Shown here piece by piece: positions 34,401 through 42,541 of a stretch of 64,000 nucleotides of DNA (position 1 is its first letter; each line of letters begins with the position of its first letter). Source of the DNA: JANMZO01 sp963763135 (GTDB lineage Bacteria; Actinomycetota; Acidimicrobiia; Acidimicrobiales; JANYDT01); contig CAVXNJ010000003.1 in the NCBI GenBank assembly GCA_963763135.1, positions 248,001 to 312,000 of the forward strand. The letters are read 5' to 3'. A model generated the notes under the pieces. It ran no database searches. It saw nothing but the letters and a program-made list of their open reading frames with translations, and was not told the origin of the DNA. A program made the translations under genes and the position numbers.

Positions 34401-35063
34401 TGGGACAAGATGGTGAAGCTTGCCTTCGAGAAGGAAATGCTTGGCCTGTACATCAGCGACCACCCACTCCTGGGTGCGCAAACCCAACTCCGACGCGTTA
34501 CCGACTGCACAATTTCGGAACTCAAAGAATTCGGAGCAAAGGCCGGTACCTCGACCGGAGCACCCGATGGACGCGACGGTATCGCCACCAAGAACATCGG
34601 TGGGGTGGTCACTGCGCTCCAACGGAAGTACACGAAGAAGGGCGAGCTCATGGCCGTCTTCGTTTTGGAAGACCTCGAGTCTTCGATCGAAGTGATGGTG
34701 TTCCCGCGCACGATGGTGGAGTGCGGGTACAACCTGGTCGATGACGCCGTCGTGACGATCCGGGCCCGGGTCGATGACCGCGACGACATCCCGAAACTGA
34801 TCGCGATGGACATCAAGCGTCTCGAAATCAACGTGGAGGGGAGCGGCCCACCGATCCGGATACAGCTGCCGGAAGTCGGAATCCGTCCGGAACGCATCGA
34901 GGAGCTCCGAGACACGCTTCGCAGCCACCCCGGCGATTCGGAGGTCTTCGTGCACTTCGGCACGCAGATCCTCCGTCTGCCCGGTGAATTCCGGGTTGAC
35001 CCGAGCACACGACTGTTCGCCGAACTCCGAGTGTTGCTCGGTGAGAACTCGCTCGTGTCCTGA
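31458..35063 (+). CDS. dnaE: DNA polymerase III alpha subunit
   Basis: 1201 residues with TTG 31458 as start; GTG 31479 is a good alternative because family members begin S-F-x-H-L-H. PHP domain 10-280 with HLHLHTEYSMLDG, GITDHGNMYGVLDFY and MKPIIGTEAY; polymerase domain with GPGRGSAAGSAVSY near residue 375 and the catalytic aspartates in PDIDMDFDERY near residue 416; FQLEGGAMR; fingers and thumb; helix-hairpin-helix region; C-terminal OB domain starting GGVVTALQRKYTKKGELMAV. Replicative polymerase of the DnaE1 type. No frameshift in 3.6 kb, in contrast to several neighbours. Confidence 0.97.
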   Translation: MSVRTPVVSASFTHLHLHTEYSMLDGAARVDEVVAAARADGQPAVGITDHGNMYGVLDFYKACQKQGMKPIIGTEAYMAAESRHERPVRRGRLDDGDQGEGDKLYYHLSLLAETNQGYSNLMKLSSRAYLEGYYYKPRLDWELLSELHEGIIATTGCLGGVVLQALLAGDEALALKRAARLQDIFGRDNLFVEIQDHGIPAQTQTNPQLIDIARKIKAPLLATNDSHYTHREDHLAHDALLCVQTGALISDPKRFKFHGDQHYLKSAREMRDLFRHWEIACDNTLWIAERCDVEIEFGRTELPEFPLPEGFETDRDYLRHLVYEGAHQRWGDLLDEKTVERIDFELGVIADMGFPSYFLVVWDLIKYARDNGIRVGPGRGSAAGSAVSYCLRIVDLDPIKYDLLFERFLNPGRKQMPDIDMDFDERYRSDMIKYASDRYGWDHVAQIVTFSTIKARAAVRDAGRVLGYPYGVGDRVAKAMPPLVMGRDTPLYACLEPHPKFEDGYKMAADLRSMYDTDPDVKKVVDVAKGLEGLRRGDGIHAAAVVITRQALTEYLPIQRKPEPGGKPEDAPIVTQYEMHGVEELGLLKMDFLGLRNLSVIDRALKLIKKNKGIDLDIDNVDLEDDKTFDMLRKGDSIGVFQLEGGAMRTLMRSLGPTSFNDVAALVALYRPGPMAANMHNDYADRKNGRKPIEYFHPDAEELLGDTQGLMIYQESMMRVAQKFAGYSLSEADNLRKAAGKKVREIMAKERNKFVEGCEATGYGSALGTKIFDIIEPFADYAFNKSHSFGYGYVSYQTAYLKANYPGEYLAALLTSVKDDKDKTAVYLGECRNMGIKVFVADVNTSVSEFASADIDGKPVIRFGMAAVRNVGEALVAHIVAERDANGTYPDFYDFCNRVDLSVLNKRSIESLIKGGGFDSMGHTRRGLMDVFEQIIDRVVARRREAESGVMSLFGAFADDSPTASPSVGFDDSRVPIPIHEWDKMVKLAFEKEMLGLYISDHPLLGAQTQLRRVTDCTISELKEFGAKAGTSTGAPDGRDGIATKNIGGVVTALQRKYTKKGELMAVFVLEDLESSIEVMVFPRTMVECGYNLVDDAVVTIRARVDDRDDIPKLIAMDIKRLEINVEGSGPPIRIQLPEVGIRPERIEELRDTLRSHPGDSEVFVHFGTQILRLPGEFRVDPSTRLFAELRVLLGENSLVS

Positions 35064-35168
35064 GCAGGGCGTGGTGGCCCCGGGCCCTCCAGCCGAATTG
35101 GCGGCGTCCCGGTCACGTGCCTCAAGCCGGTGCGTTGTGGGGTCGATGCTTCTAGCGGTGACGATCCG

Positions 35169-35336
35169 ATGAAGAACGTACTTTTCCTATCCCTCATCAT
35201 CGTCATGGTCGCCGTTCCGACCCGTATGGCCGGCCGCCCGAACACCAAGGGCCCGCAGCGTACGGTGTTCTTCTACCTCGGATACTGCGCGATCTACTAC
35301 TTCCTTCTTCGCTTCGTCGTGGCGAGAGTCGCCTGA
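35169..35336 (+). CDS. Small two-TM membrane protein (55 aa)
   Basis: ATG 35169 gives MKNVLFLSLIIVMVAVPTRM, a polar loop, then a second hydrophobic helix (TVFFYLGYCAIYYFLLRFVV). The stop overlaps the ATG of the O-antigen ligase gene by one nucleotide, so the two are translationally coupled. No family recognised. Could be a small membrane partner of the polymerase/ligase, or the leading helices of an originally longer protein. No strong RBS is seen. Confidence 0.6.
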   Translation: MKNVLFLSLIIVMVAVPTRMAGRPNTKGPQRTVFFYLGYCAIYYFLLRFVVARVA

Positions 35337-36950
35337 TGTTCTCATTGTCGGCCCCCGAGGCCCCCCGACGCGGTCTCGCTCGCCGGGTCTTCACGCGGGT
35401 GATCCCTTCCCAATCGAACCGATCGTTCTGGCAGTTCATCAAGGCTCCGGCCTTTATCGGGGGCGTGCTTTTCCTCAGTGTCGCTGCCATCATTTTCGGC
35501 ATGCCGATCGTGCCGATTGCGCTCGTCGGGGCAATTGTCGTGACGTGGGCGCTGGTCGTGCTGCCACTCGACACGATCGTGCCAGTCATCGTCTTTATGG
35601 CCACCGGAATGAACAACCCGCTCGTCACGCCTCACGAGGGTAAGTACTCGTTCGTGCTCGACCCGATCGGGAAACTGTTGTTCAAAAACCTTCCGATCAA
35701 GCTTTCGCCGCTGGACATCGTGTTCTTCATCCTTCTGGTGCGAACTCTGGCCACGATCAAGCTGAGCGACGTTCGAACCGGAGGGGTGGACCGTCGTCCA
35801 CCCCGGGCATTCGCGCAGGCGACCCTCATAAGCCTGGCGGCAATTCTGTTGTGGACCATCTACGGAATCGGTACCGGGGGGAGTGTGGCGAACATGCTGT
35901 GGCAGGTCCGGCCACTGCTGATGTTGCCGATCGTCGCACTGATCTGCTCGGTGTCAATGGCGCGGCGAACGGTGCTTCCGGACGGTGAAAACCGCAATAT
36001 TGGCCGCCGGCCTGCTGAAGGTGATTGACGGTTCGACGTACTACTTCATGCACGTGCGCCCCCAGGGGCTGAAGGCCGACTACGTCAGCACGCACTCCGA
36101 TACCGTCCTGTGGTCCGTGTGCATCGCCATCCTCTTGGCCGATTGGTTCGAGTATCGCTCCAAGCGGGCCAGGACCCGTCTGATGGTCATTGGGATCCCG
36201 ATCTTTTTCGGCATGTTGATCAACAACCGCCGAACGGTCTGGGTCGTGGTTGCGGCATGTCTGCTGTTTCTCGTCGTTCAGTCACACCGCCCGGTGAAGC
36301 GCCAGGTGGCCCGGATCTTGAGCCTGACGTGGCCGGCGATCGCACTGTATGTAGCGGTCGGGGTCGCAGCCCCACCGTCGCTCGCGTTCAAACCGGTTCA
36401 GATGATCAAAAGCGTGATCGTGCAAGATGACGCGTCGAGCAGCACCCGCGACATCGAGAACTACAACCTCCTGCAGACCCTCCGGTTGCGACCGGTCGTG
36501 AGCATAGGTTTCGGTCACCCGTACGTGGAGCAGATCGTCGCCTACGACGTGACGCTGACGGGTTTCAAGAACTACCGATACATACCGCACAACAGTTTCC
36601 TGGGGCTATGGGCCTTCGGTGGGCTGTTCGGTGCCGCGGGCTACCTGCTCATGATCCCCGTCGGTATCTACTACGCGGTGTGGGCCAGAAAACGGAGCGC
36701 GAAGGCCCGGCGTCGAAGTGCCGGTGACTGGGCCGTGTGCGCGGTGATCGCCTACCTGATCCAGGCCTGGTCCGATATCGGCCTCCAGGACTGGACGGCG
36801 TTGACGCTGTGCGCCGTCGGACTCGGAGGTGGCGCCGCGCTCTATCAGCACGTCAAGGCCGAGGTGGAGGAAGCCGGGGTGGCCGACCCGACCGCCCAGT
36901 CGCCGGCAACGTCTTCTCGGCTGCCCGTGTTCGGGTCAGTGTCGCGCTGA
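35336..36950 (+). CDS. O-antigen ligase/polymerase (Wzy) family membrane protein, frameshifted
   Basis: About 537 residues after joining two frames: 35336-~35975 and ~35980-36950. The first part has about five TM helices (FIGGVLFLSVAAIIFGMPIV, LALVVLPLDTIVPVIVFMA-like) and the second another six or so, with the family hallmarks NNRRTVWVVVAAC and YIPHNSFLGLWAFGG, the latter resembling the catalytic H-N-x-x-L loop of O-antigen ligases. Reading through needs one base skipped between about 35950 and 35985, for example TT read as T to give TVLRTVKTAIL. The likely role is polymerisation of lipid-linked repeats, or their ligation, in the adjacent polysaccharide locus. Confidence 0.78.
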
Positions 36951-36970
36951 ACCAGCCTGCGTCGTCAGCC

Positions 36971-36990
36971 CCATTCCGGGCCCGGAATGG
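36971..36990. repeat. Perfect 20-bp palindrome
   Basis: CCATTCCGGGCCCGGAATGG is self-complementary over 20 bp, beginning 21 nt after the O-antigen ligase stop. It could fold as an 8-bp stem with a GGCC loop (terminator without U-tract) or serve as a dimeric regulator site for the gene at 37138. Confidence 0.7.
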
Positions 36991-37137
36991 CCAAGGTTGT
37001 GCGACCGCCGGTTGAAACCGCCGGACTCTGCATCCCCGGATCGCAACTTGGTGCTCATTTCTTGTCGAGTAACTAGCGATCGACTACTGCGATAAACTCT
37101 TCTTCCGGCCGGGGGGCCCAGAGCAGGAGTGAAGTTG

Positions 37138-37815
37138 ATGAGTATGGATGTCGAAACGAAGGATTGCACGGCTCTATCAGATGCAGAACTCACCGAGATG
37201 GCCGATTTGTGTACGGGTGGGCCGGCCGGTTTCGAAATCGGTCTGATATCCAAGCAGCGGGATTTGTGGGTCCTGGTGACCCAGGTCCGTGAAGCCGGCA
37301 AGCTTCATGCGTTCGGATTCTGCACGCTCGAACGGATCGGTGGAACACCGTCGCTGCTCATTGGGCTCGCGTCCGTCCGGCGGACCGCGAAGCGTGACAC
37401 GGCCTTGAAAACCATGATCGCCGATCAACTCCGCAGGTCACTGCTGGCGTTTCCCGATGAAGATGTTCTCGTCGGTACCCGCATGATGGACCCGGCCGCG
37501 TTCGTGGCCTTCAAGGGACTCGCCGATATTGTTCCGTCGCCCGGCCACAAGGCCTCGGGTGAGGAGCGGGCGTGGAGCCGACGCCTGGCGAAGCGTTTCG
37601 GGGCGGAGCATCGCGTCGATGACCGAGCGTTCGTCATCACCGGAGACGGCTCTCCCGACGGGTTGCTCGATTTCGAAACGTTGAAACCGGCGTCGATTTC
37701 AGCCGACGTCGCGGCGTTCTTCTCAAGCCTGAACCGAGAGAACGGCGATGTGCTCGTGACCTTCGGTTGGGCAATGGCCGAAGAGCTCGCCGCCCGGGTT
37801 GCAGCCGGTAAGTAG
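37138..37815 (+). CDS. Hypothetical cytoplasmic protein
   Basis: 225 residues from ATG 37138, favoured because AGGAG lies 8 nt upstream (the GTG at 37129 overlaps that site). No TM segments or signal peptide. The central part (LHAFGFCTLERIGGTPSLLIGLASVRRTAKRDTALKTMI) has beta-strand and then helix character reminiscent of an N-acetyltransferase core, but no clear acetyl-CoA loop is seen, so I do not assign a function. It ends opposite another orphan gene with a shared terminator. Confidence 0.65.
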   Translation: MSMDVETKDCTALSDAELTEMADLCTGGPAGFEIGLISKQRDLWVLVTQVREAGKLHAFGFCTLERIGGTPSLLIGLASVRRTAKRDTALKTMIADQLRRSLLAFPDEDVLVGTRMMDPAAFVAFKGLADIVPSPGHKASGEERAWSRRLAKRFGAEHRVDDRAFVITGDGSPDGLLDFETLKPASISADVAAFFSSLNRENGDVLVTFGWAMAEELAARVAAGK

Positions 37816-37836
37816 CGTTTCGCGTCGGCGAATCCA

Positions 37837-37869
37837 CCTCCCGACACCGGTCCGAACCGGTTAGGGAGG
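37837..37869. terminator. Bidirectional terminator between convergent genes
   Basis: Nested inverted repeat: outer CCTCCC (37837-37842) pairs with GGGAGG (37864-37869), inner ACCGGT (37846-37851) pairs with ACCGGT (37856-37861). It lies between the + strand gene ending at 37815 and the minus strand gene ending at 37861. Confidence 0.6.
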
Positions 37870-38649
37870 CGGCAGGAGCCCCGCCACGACCTTGTAGCAG
37901 TAGCCGCGCATGGGTCGGCTGAGCGCGACGACGGCGCGATGCGGGCGAAACCCGATTGCCTGCCGGAGGCGTCGACCGGTCAGCGGGCTCGGTGGTAGCC
38001 AGTCCAGCAGCGAAAGAACGTTCGCGTCCTCCAAGGGAAGCTCAACGGTCCCCGTGTTCCAGCGGAACGAACAACGAACTCCACGTTCATTGACGGTCAC
38101 AGAAAACGACGAGTCGACCGGAACCACTGATACCGACGGCCGATCGCCGTCGAGCGTCCACACGGGAAGCGCTGGCCCGGCGCAGCCAAAGAGCGGTGAG
38201 TGTTCCGGGTGCGAGACCGATCGCAGATATCGGTCGACCCGCCAACCGAACATCGAACCGGTCCAGGCGAGGGGGCTTCCGATTGCTACAGCCTCCGGTT
38301 GCTCCGGCCGGTCGATCTGCGCGGTTGCCATCCTCGCCCGGGCCGTGTCGAATGGCTGAAGAACTTCGGTGTTTCGCCGAGCCTGATGGGTACGAACCAG
38401 TGCGCCCGTGCGCAAATCGATCCCGACACAGCTTCGCGAGCCGCTCGCCAACACGAGCACATCGAGATCACGTTGAAGCTCACTTAGCTGTGGCCTAACG
38501 AGGAGGTCGCGCACGGGAACATAGTGTTGTTCCCAATCGGGAAAAAGTGGTGGATACCCACAATTGCCTCGCGATTGTGTGCGGATTTCGACCTGTCGTG
38601 AGTCGACCTCTGGAGCGTTACACCGCCTCTTGCGCTCCTCCGACATCAT
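37861..38649 (-). CDS. Hypothetical protein downstream of the sugar-phosphate transferase
   Basis: 262 residues if ATG 38649 is used; it then overlaps the end of the upstream minus-strand gene by 32 nt, which suggests cotranscription. No signal peptide or TM helices. The middle (LDVLVLASGSRSCVGIDLRTGALVRTH, later TVNERGVRCSFRWNTGTVELPLEDANVLSLLDW) looks like beta-rich repeats, but no family is recognised. Given its position it may serve the polysaccharide locus. An internal start is possible. Confidence 0.55.
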   Translation of the reverse strand: MMSEERKRRCNAPEVDSRQVEIRTQSRGNCGYPPLFPDWEQHYVPVRDLLVRPQLSELQRDLDVLVLASGSRSCVGIDLRTGALVRTHQARRNTEVLQPFDTARARMATAQIDRPEQPEAVAIGSPLAWTGSMFGWRVDRYLRSVSHPEHSPLFGCAGPALPVWTLDGDRPSVSVVPVDSSFSVTVNERGVRCSFRWNTGTVELPLEDANVLSLLDWLPPSPLTGRRLRQAIGFRPHRAVVALSRPMRGYCYKVVAGLLPPP

Positions 38650-40252
38650 CGACCGATGGCGTAGGACGTTTGGGAGTTAATGGAGTTGGGGCCACCGGTT
38701 GGGCTTTCGGTTTTCCGCCAAGCATGCCTCCGGCACGGTTCAGAACCTCCGCAAAGGTCTGCACGATGATCATCAAATCGAGACGAACCGACCAGTTCTC
38801 GACGTAAAAAACGTCGCAACGCTCGTAGTCGGCAAACGAAGGATCGTCGCGGGACTCGACCTGCCAAAGCCCGGTAATGCCCGGTTTGACCCGATGGCGC
38901 ATGAGTAGTCGGTCGCTGAATTTGGCCACCTCACGGGCCAAGGCGGGCCGAGGTCCCACCAGGCTCATTTCACCTTTGAGAACGTTCCAGAGCTGCGGTA
39001 ACTCGTTGATGCTCGTGGCATCCATCAGTCGCCCGACTCTTGTGAAGCGAGGGTCGTTGTCCATCTTGAACAGCGGACCCTTGCGTTCATTTTTGGCCAG
39101 AAGCGCAGCCAACTGGGCTTCTGCATCCACGACCATGGTCCGCAGCTTGACCATCATGAACGGCTTGCCGTTCTGCCCGACCCGTTGCTGTCTGAAGAAC
39201 GCCGGCCCCCCGTCGCGACGAACCCACAGCGCGAAAACGCCGATAATCGGCAGCGAGATGATCAACCCGAACGTTCCGAGAACGATGTCCAAGGCTCGCT
39301 TCACCCGGGATTGCCAGCCGGTCAGCTGCACCTGTTCGAGATAAAACGCCGCTTCGCGGCCAATCGGGTTGGCCCGAAGGCGGCTGGCATCAAAGCCCAG
39401 CAATCCGCCGGAGATCTGCACATGCATATCGGCTTCGAGAAGCGAACGAACGGTCTCGTTCAGTTCGTGAAACGACAGTGAAGAAGCGCCGATGATTGCG
39501 CCATGAACCTGGTTCGCCCGCATGATCGCAACCGCGTCGTGGGTCGGACCCAGAAAAGGCACGGAAAACTTCCGTTCCTCGGTTTCGTCCTGATCGCCGA
39601 TCACGCCGATCACCGAATAACCGAGTTCGGGTTCGTCGACCATCAACTGAAGAAGTTCGTACGCCTCGTCTCCCGTGCCGATCAACGCAACCGGGCGGAT
39701 AAAGCGCCCGAGACGACGGGCCCGGCGGAGCATCGCCCGGTAGGTCGTGCGGCCGAGCAAAACGAAAAGAAACGAAAGCAACTGACCGACAACGAGCGTA
39801 CGGAGCCGAAGGTCGTGTGCCTGAACGCGGGGTGCAACGAGAAACGCCGCCACGCCAGCGAGAACACACGCGCGGATGAGCGCCGCGTTTTCCACTGACC
39901 GTACGGAGCAGACCCGGGACCGGTACAGCTTGTTGCTGGCAATCAACAGCCAGGTGATACCCGCCACAATCGGGAGGAATCCCGCCTGGGAGCGACTGAA
40001 GAAATCGGTTCCTGATTCTCGGGTGAGCGCAACTGCGAGCGGCCAGGCCACGCAGAGCGCAATCACATCATCGATTACGAGGAACCAACGGAGTCGGCGG
40101 CTACCCTTTGGAGCCTCGCTCATCTCGTTGATCAAATTGACCTCAGACGCATCGGGGAGTTCGCCCGGTCCCGGATCGCCGCTCCCGAGTGACGGACCGG
40201 AGGAATCCCGAGCGCTCGCGTGCTTTTGGGAGGTTTCGAGTTGCTCGTACAT
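38618..40252 (-). CDS. Exopolysaccharide polyprenyl glycosylphosphotransferase (WbaP-like)
   Basis: 544 residues. Four or five N-terminal TM helices, a Rossmann-like central domain (RPVALIGTGDEAYELLQLM), a further TM helix (ALDIVLGTFGLIISLPIIGVF) and the bacterial sugar transferase catalytic domain with KPFMMVKLRTMVVDAE, SINELPQLWNVLKGEMSLVG, PRPAL and HRVKPGITGLWQVESR. Transfers a hexose-1-phosphate to undecaprenyl phosphate, the first step of Wzx/Wzy-type polysaccharide synthesis. Transcribed away from the glycosyltransferase genes; a 440-nt intergenic region separates them. The first ~45 residues are a polar extension. Confidence 0.92.
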   Translation of the reverse strand: MYEQLETSQKHASARDSSGPSLGSGDPGPGELPDASEVNLINEMSEAPKGSRRLRWFLVIDDVIALCVAWPLAVALTRESGTDFFSRSQAGFLPIVAGITWLLIASNKLYRSRVCSVRSVENAALIRACVLAGVAAFLVAPRVQAHDLRLRTLVVGQLLSFLFVLLGRTTYRAMLRRARRLGRFIRPVALIGTGDEAYELLQLMVDEPELGYSVIGVIGDQDETEERKFSVPFLGPTHDAVAIMRANQVHGAIIGASSLSFHELNETVRSLLEADMHVQISGGLLGFDASRLRANPIGREAAFYLEQVQLTGWQSRVKRALDIVLGTFGLIISLPIIGVFALWVRRDGGPAFFRQQRVGQNGKPFMMVKLRTMVVDAEAQLAALLAKNERKGPLFKMDNDPRFTRVGRLMDATSINELPQLWNVLKGEMSLVGPRPALAREVAKFSDRLLMRHRVKPGITGLWQVESRDDPSFADYERCDVFYVENWSVRLDLMIIVQTFAEVLNRAGGMLGGKPKAQPVAPTPLTPKRPTPSVDDVGGAQEAV

Positions 40253-40694
40253 CAGTGCCGTTTCGCCGATGTGATTCTCGTCGCTCGCGCGGTGATAGGT
40301 AGATCCGTCATTTTTCTCTCAATGGCCGCTGGTCTTTGTGCGACCGGGTGGGGATACTGCGCTCTGGGAAATGTTGGTTTGGAAGTCAGGTGGTCTGGTT
40401 GGCAATTGATGCGGCGTGGGCCGTTAAAGCCTTCAGCCGTGGGCGACTTTTCGAAGCTTGCACCAGAACGTCGGAGAATTCTGTTCCGTCCTGAACAGCC
40501 GAACAAGTTTCTCAACACGCTTGAACCCAGAATGGGGCGAAAGAATCAGTGAAAATCCCCACAATCAGCGTACGAAAGACCACTTTGTGTGGCAATGACG
40601 ATTGCCTGCTCAATGAAGGTCCACGAACCGTCGAGAATAGACCCGTGAAATCGGTGAAACGTTGTGTGATCAAGTCACGGTGGGGGGTATCGGC
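40253..40694. other. Intergenic region between divergent polysaccharide genes
   Basis: About 440 bp without a convincing gene. AT content is higher than in the flanking genes. It must hold promoters for the minus-strand glycosylphosphotransferase and the plus-strand glycosyltransferase, but I see no clear -35/-10 pair. A short inverted repeat GTGA / TCAC (40666-40678) precedes the GT2 start. Confidence 0.5.
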
Positions 40695-41810
40695 GTGAAC
40701 GAAACGTATATGTCGACGTCGACCACGCCGGGCTCAACATCACCCGTTTTGGAGGTTTCGCCAGTGGCGATGAGTGTCGTAATCGCAACCTACAACCGGC
40801 TCGACAGCCTCCTGTGGTTGCTCGACGATCTGAATGGTCAAGTCGGCGTCCAGGGCGGGTTTGATGTGACGGTCGTCGACGACGAGAGCGAGGTCGCAGT
40901 TGAGGGCGAGGTTCTGGCTCGGCCGACGAACTTTGCCTGTCAGGTGATTCGACGCCAAAACGGTGGCCCAGGCGTGGCCCGCGATACAGGCATCCGGTCG
41001 TCAACCGGCGCGATCGTCGTGATTCTCGACGACGACATGATGATTCCTCCGACGTTTCTCGCCGGCCATCAGCGAGCCCACTCAGACGGCGCGAGCGTCG
41101 TGCTCGGCCATATTCGGGCACCACGGACGGGTGAGCTTCCGCTGTTCGAGCGATTTCACCAGCGCACGCTTGATCGGTTCGTCGCGGCTTACGCCAAGGG
41201 TGACGCCATCGTCGAGGGTGTGCGGTTGTGCACCGGGAACGTGTCGTTTCGTAGGGATGCGTACCTGGCGGTGGGTGGCTTTGACATGGCGCTCCGCCGG
41301 TGTGAGGACCGCGACATCGGGATTCGGTTCGAGCTCGCGGGTTACCCCTTTGCGTTCACCGAGGAAGGTTGGAGCGAGCACCGTAGTGACCACGAAGACG
41401 TGACGACCTGGCGTCGACGAAACGCGCTGTACGGCGAACTCGACACGGTCATCGCCCGGAAGTTCCCGACCGTCGCACATGTGAGCCCCTGGGAGTTCCT
41501 GTTTCATCTGCCGAAGATCTCGCTGCCGTTTCTGGCGACCGCAGTGTTGTTCCCGAGCGTCGGGCACTCGTTGGCCGGGCAGGTTTACACCGTCGCTCGT
41601 CAGGCGGAGAAGCGACGATTTGGTGACGTGGCGATGCTCGGTGCATCACTTTGCTACGGAATGGAGTATTACGCGGGTGTTGGGCGTGAACTCGCCAAAG
41701 CCGAAGGGCGTCGGGCGGTTGTGCGGTCGTTTCGCCATCATTTGCGCACCAGGAAGATTGCGGCGCCTCGAACGTCGGTGCCCGACGCGGCACCAGTGGG
41801 TTCGCGATGA
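40695..41810 (+). CDS. Family 2 glycosyltransferase
   Basis: 371 residues from GTG 40695 (GGTGGGGGG 7 nt upstream; ATG 40710 is an alternative). GT-A fold: MSVVIATYNRLDSLLWLLDDL, FDVTVVDDESE, RRQNGGPGVARDTGIRSSTGAIVVILDDDMMIP with the DDD metal-binding triad, then GGFDMALRRCEDRDIGIRF for acceptor-side recognition. No TM helix at the N-terminus; a weak hydrophobic stretch (LPFLATAVLFPSVGHSLAG) lies in the C-terminal part. Adds a sugar to the lipid-linked repeat unit; donor and linkage unknown. The stop overlaps the next gene by 4 nt. Confidence 0.88.
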   Translation: MNETYMSTSTTPGSTSPVLEVSPVAMSVVIATYNRLDSLLWLLDDLNGQVGVQGGFDVTVVDDESEVAVEGEVLARPTNFACQVIRRQNGGPGVARDTGIRSSTGAIVVILDDDMMIPPTFLAGHQRAHSDGASVVLGHIRAPRTGELPLFERFHQRTLDRFVAAYAKGDAIVEGVRLCTGNVSFRRDAYLAVGGFDMALRRCEDRDIGIRFELAGYPFAFTEEGWSEHRSDHEDVTTWRRRNALYGELDTVIARKFPTVAHVSPWEFLFHLPKISLPFLATAVLFPSVGHSLAGQVYTVARQAEKRRFGDVAMLGASLCYGMEYYAGVGRELAKAEGRRAVVRSFRHHLRTRKIAAPRTSVPDAAPVGSR

Positions 41811-42400
41811 ATGCCACCGCGGTCTTCGCCGAGTTCCGCTCCACGGTGCAAGCGGATCACGACACCATGCGGTCCACGCGGGAGCGTTACCCGACCGAGG
41901 GAACCTCGATGCAGTCCCACGGGATATTCGGCGATGCGGTGCACAACATCGGCTTTCAGATGTTGGTGGCGATTCGAGTCATGCGCCTCGCCCGTGACCT
42001 TCGGATCCCGTTTGGCGCCCAACTGGTTTCGAGGCTCATCCGACACATCTACGGTGCAGAAATCCATTGGAACGCGACCCTGGCTCCCGGCGTCACCATC
42101 GTTCACGGTAACGGCCTGGTACTCAGCCACGGTTCGGTAATCGGGCCGGGCTGCATTCTTTTCCAGCATGTGACGCTCGGAGAGTCGATCGACCCATTGA
42201 GCCGCCTCGTTGGAGCGCCGACGTTGGACGACAACGTTCATGTCGGACCGGGGGCTGTTCTCCTGGGGCCGATCCACGTCGGAGGACGAACCAAGATTAT
42301 GGCGAATAGCGTGGTTGACCGCTCGGTACCGGCGGGCTCGGTGGTGCGTGTGGCAGCTTCAGAGATTGTCGCCAGGGTCCCGGGCGGTGAAGGGAAATGA
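41807..42400 (+). CDS. Serine O-acetyltransferase-like hexapeptide protein
   Basis: 197 residues starting in ATGA overlap with the glycosyltransferase. Left-handed beta-helix with hexapeptide repeats: AEIHWNATLAPGVTIVHGNGLVLSHGSVIGPGCILFQHVTLG, then DDNVHVGPGAVLLGPIHVGG, with the acetyl-CoA-binding pattern of CysE-related enzymes. In this context it more likely acetylates a sugar of the polysaccharide than serine, since the family is often recruited to polysaccharide loci; that is inference. Ends before a 141-nt gap that holds a tandem repeat. Confidence 0.85.
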   Translation: MNATAVFAEFRSTVQADHDTMRSTRERYPTEGTSMQSHGIFGDAVHNIGFQMLVAIRVMRLARDLRIPFGAQLVSRLIRHIYGAEIHWNATLAPGVTIVHGNGLVLSHGSVIGPGCILFQHVTLGESIDPLSRLVGAPTLDDNVHVGPGAVLLGPIHVGGRTKIMANSVVDRSVPAGSVVRVAASEIVARVPGGEGK

Positions 42401-42435
42401 GTATTTCCGAGTCGAATACCCATGCGCCGCATGCT

Positions 42436-42495
42436 TGTGCGTGGAATCGGTGTGCGTGGAATCGGTGTGCGTGGAATCGGTCTGCGTCGAATGAG
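42436..42495. repeat. 15-bp intergenic tandem repeat
   Basis: Units of TGTGCGTGGAATCGG begin at 42436, 42451 and 42466 (identical), and a fourth, diverged copy at 42481. The array lies between the acetyltransferase stop and the WecG-family start, so copy number changes would alter spacing to the downstream gene. Confidence 0.88.
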
Positions 42496-42541
42496 TTGAA
42501 TGGTTCCGAGGCCCGGTCACGTCGTCGGGTGGTGAGCAGAC

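Noticed and set aside
6290..35985. A shared CNG-CGN codon pair near several frameshift sites as a programmed slip signal
   Set aside because: For yggS the conserved Phe-Gly suggests the shift lies upstream of its CGG-CGA pair, and murB has CCG-CGT instead. The pair is also common in this GC-rich DNA.
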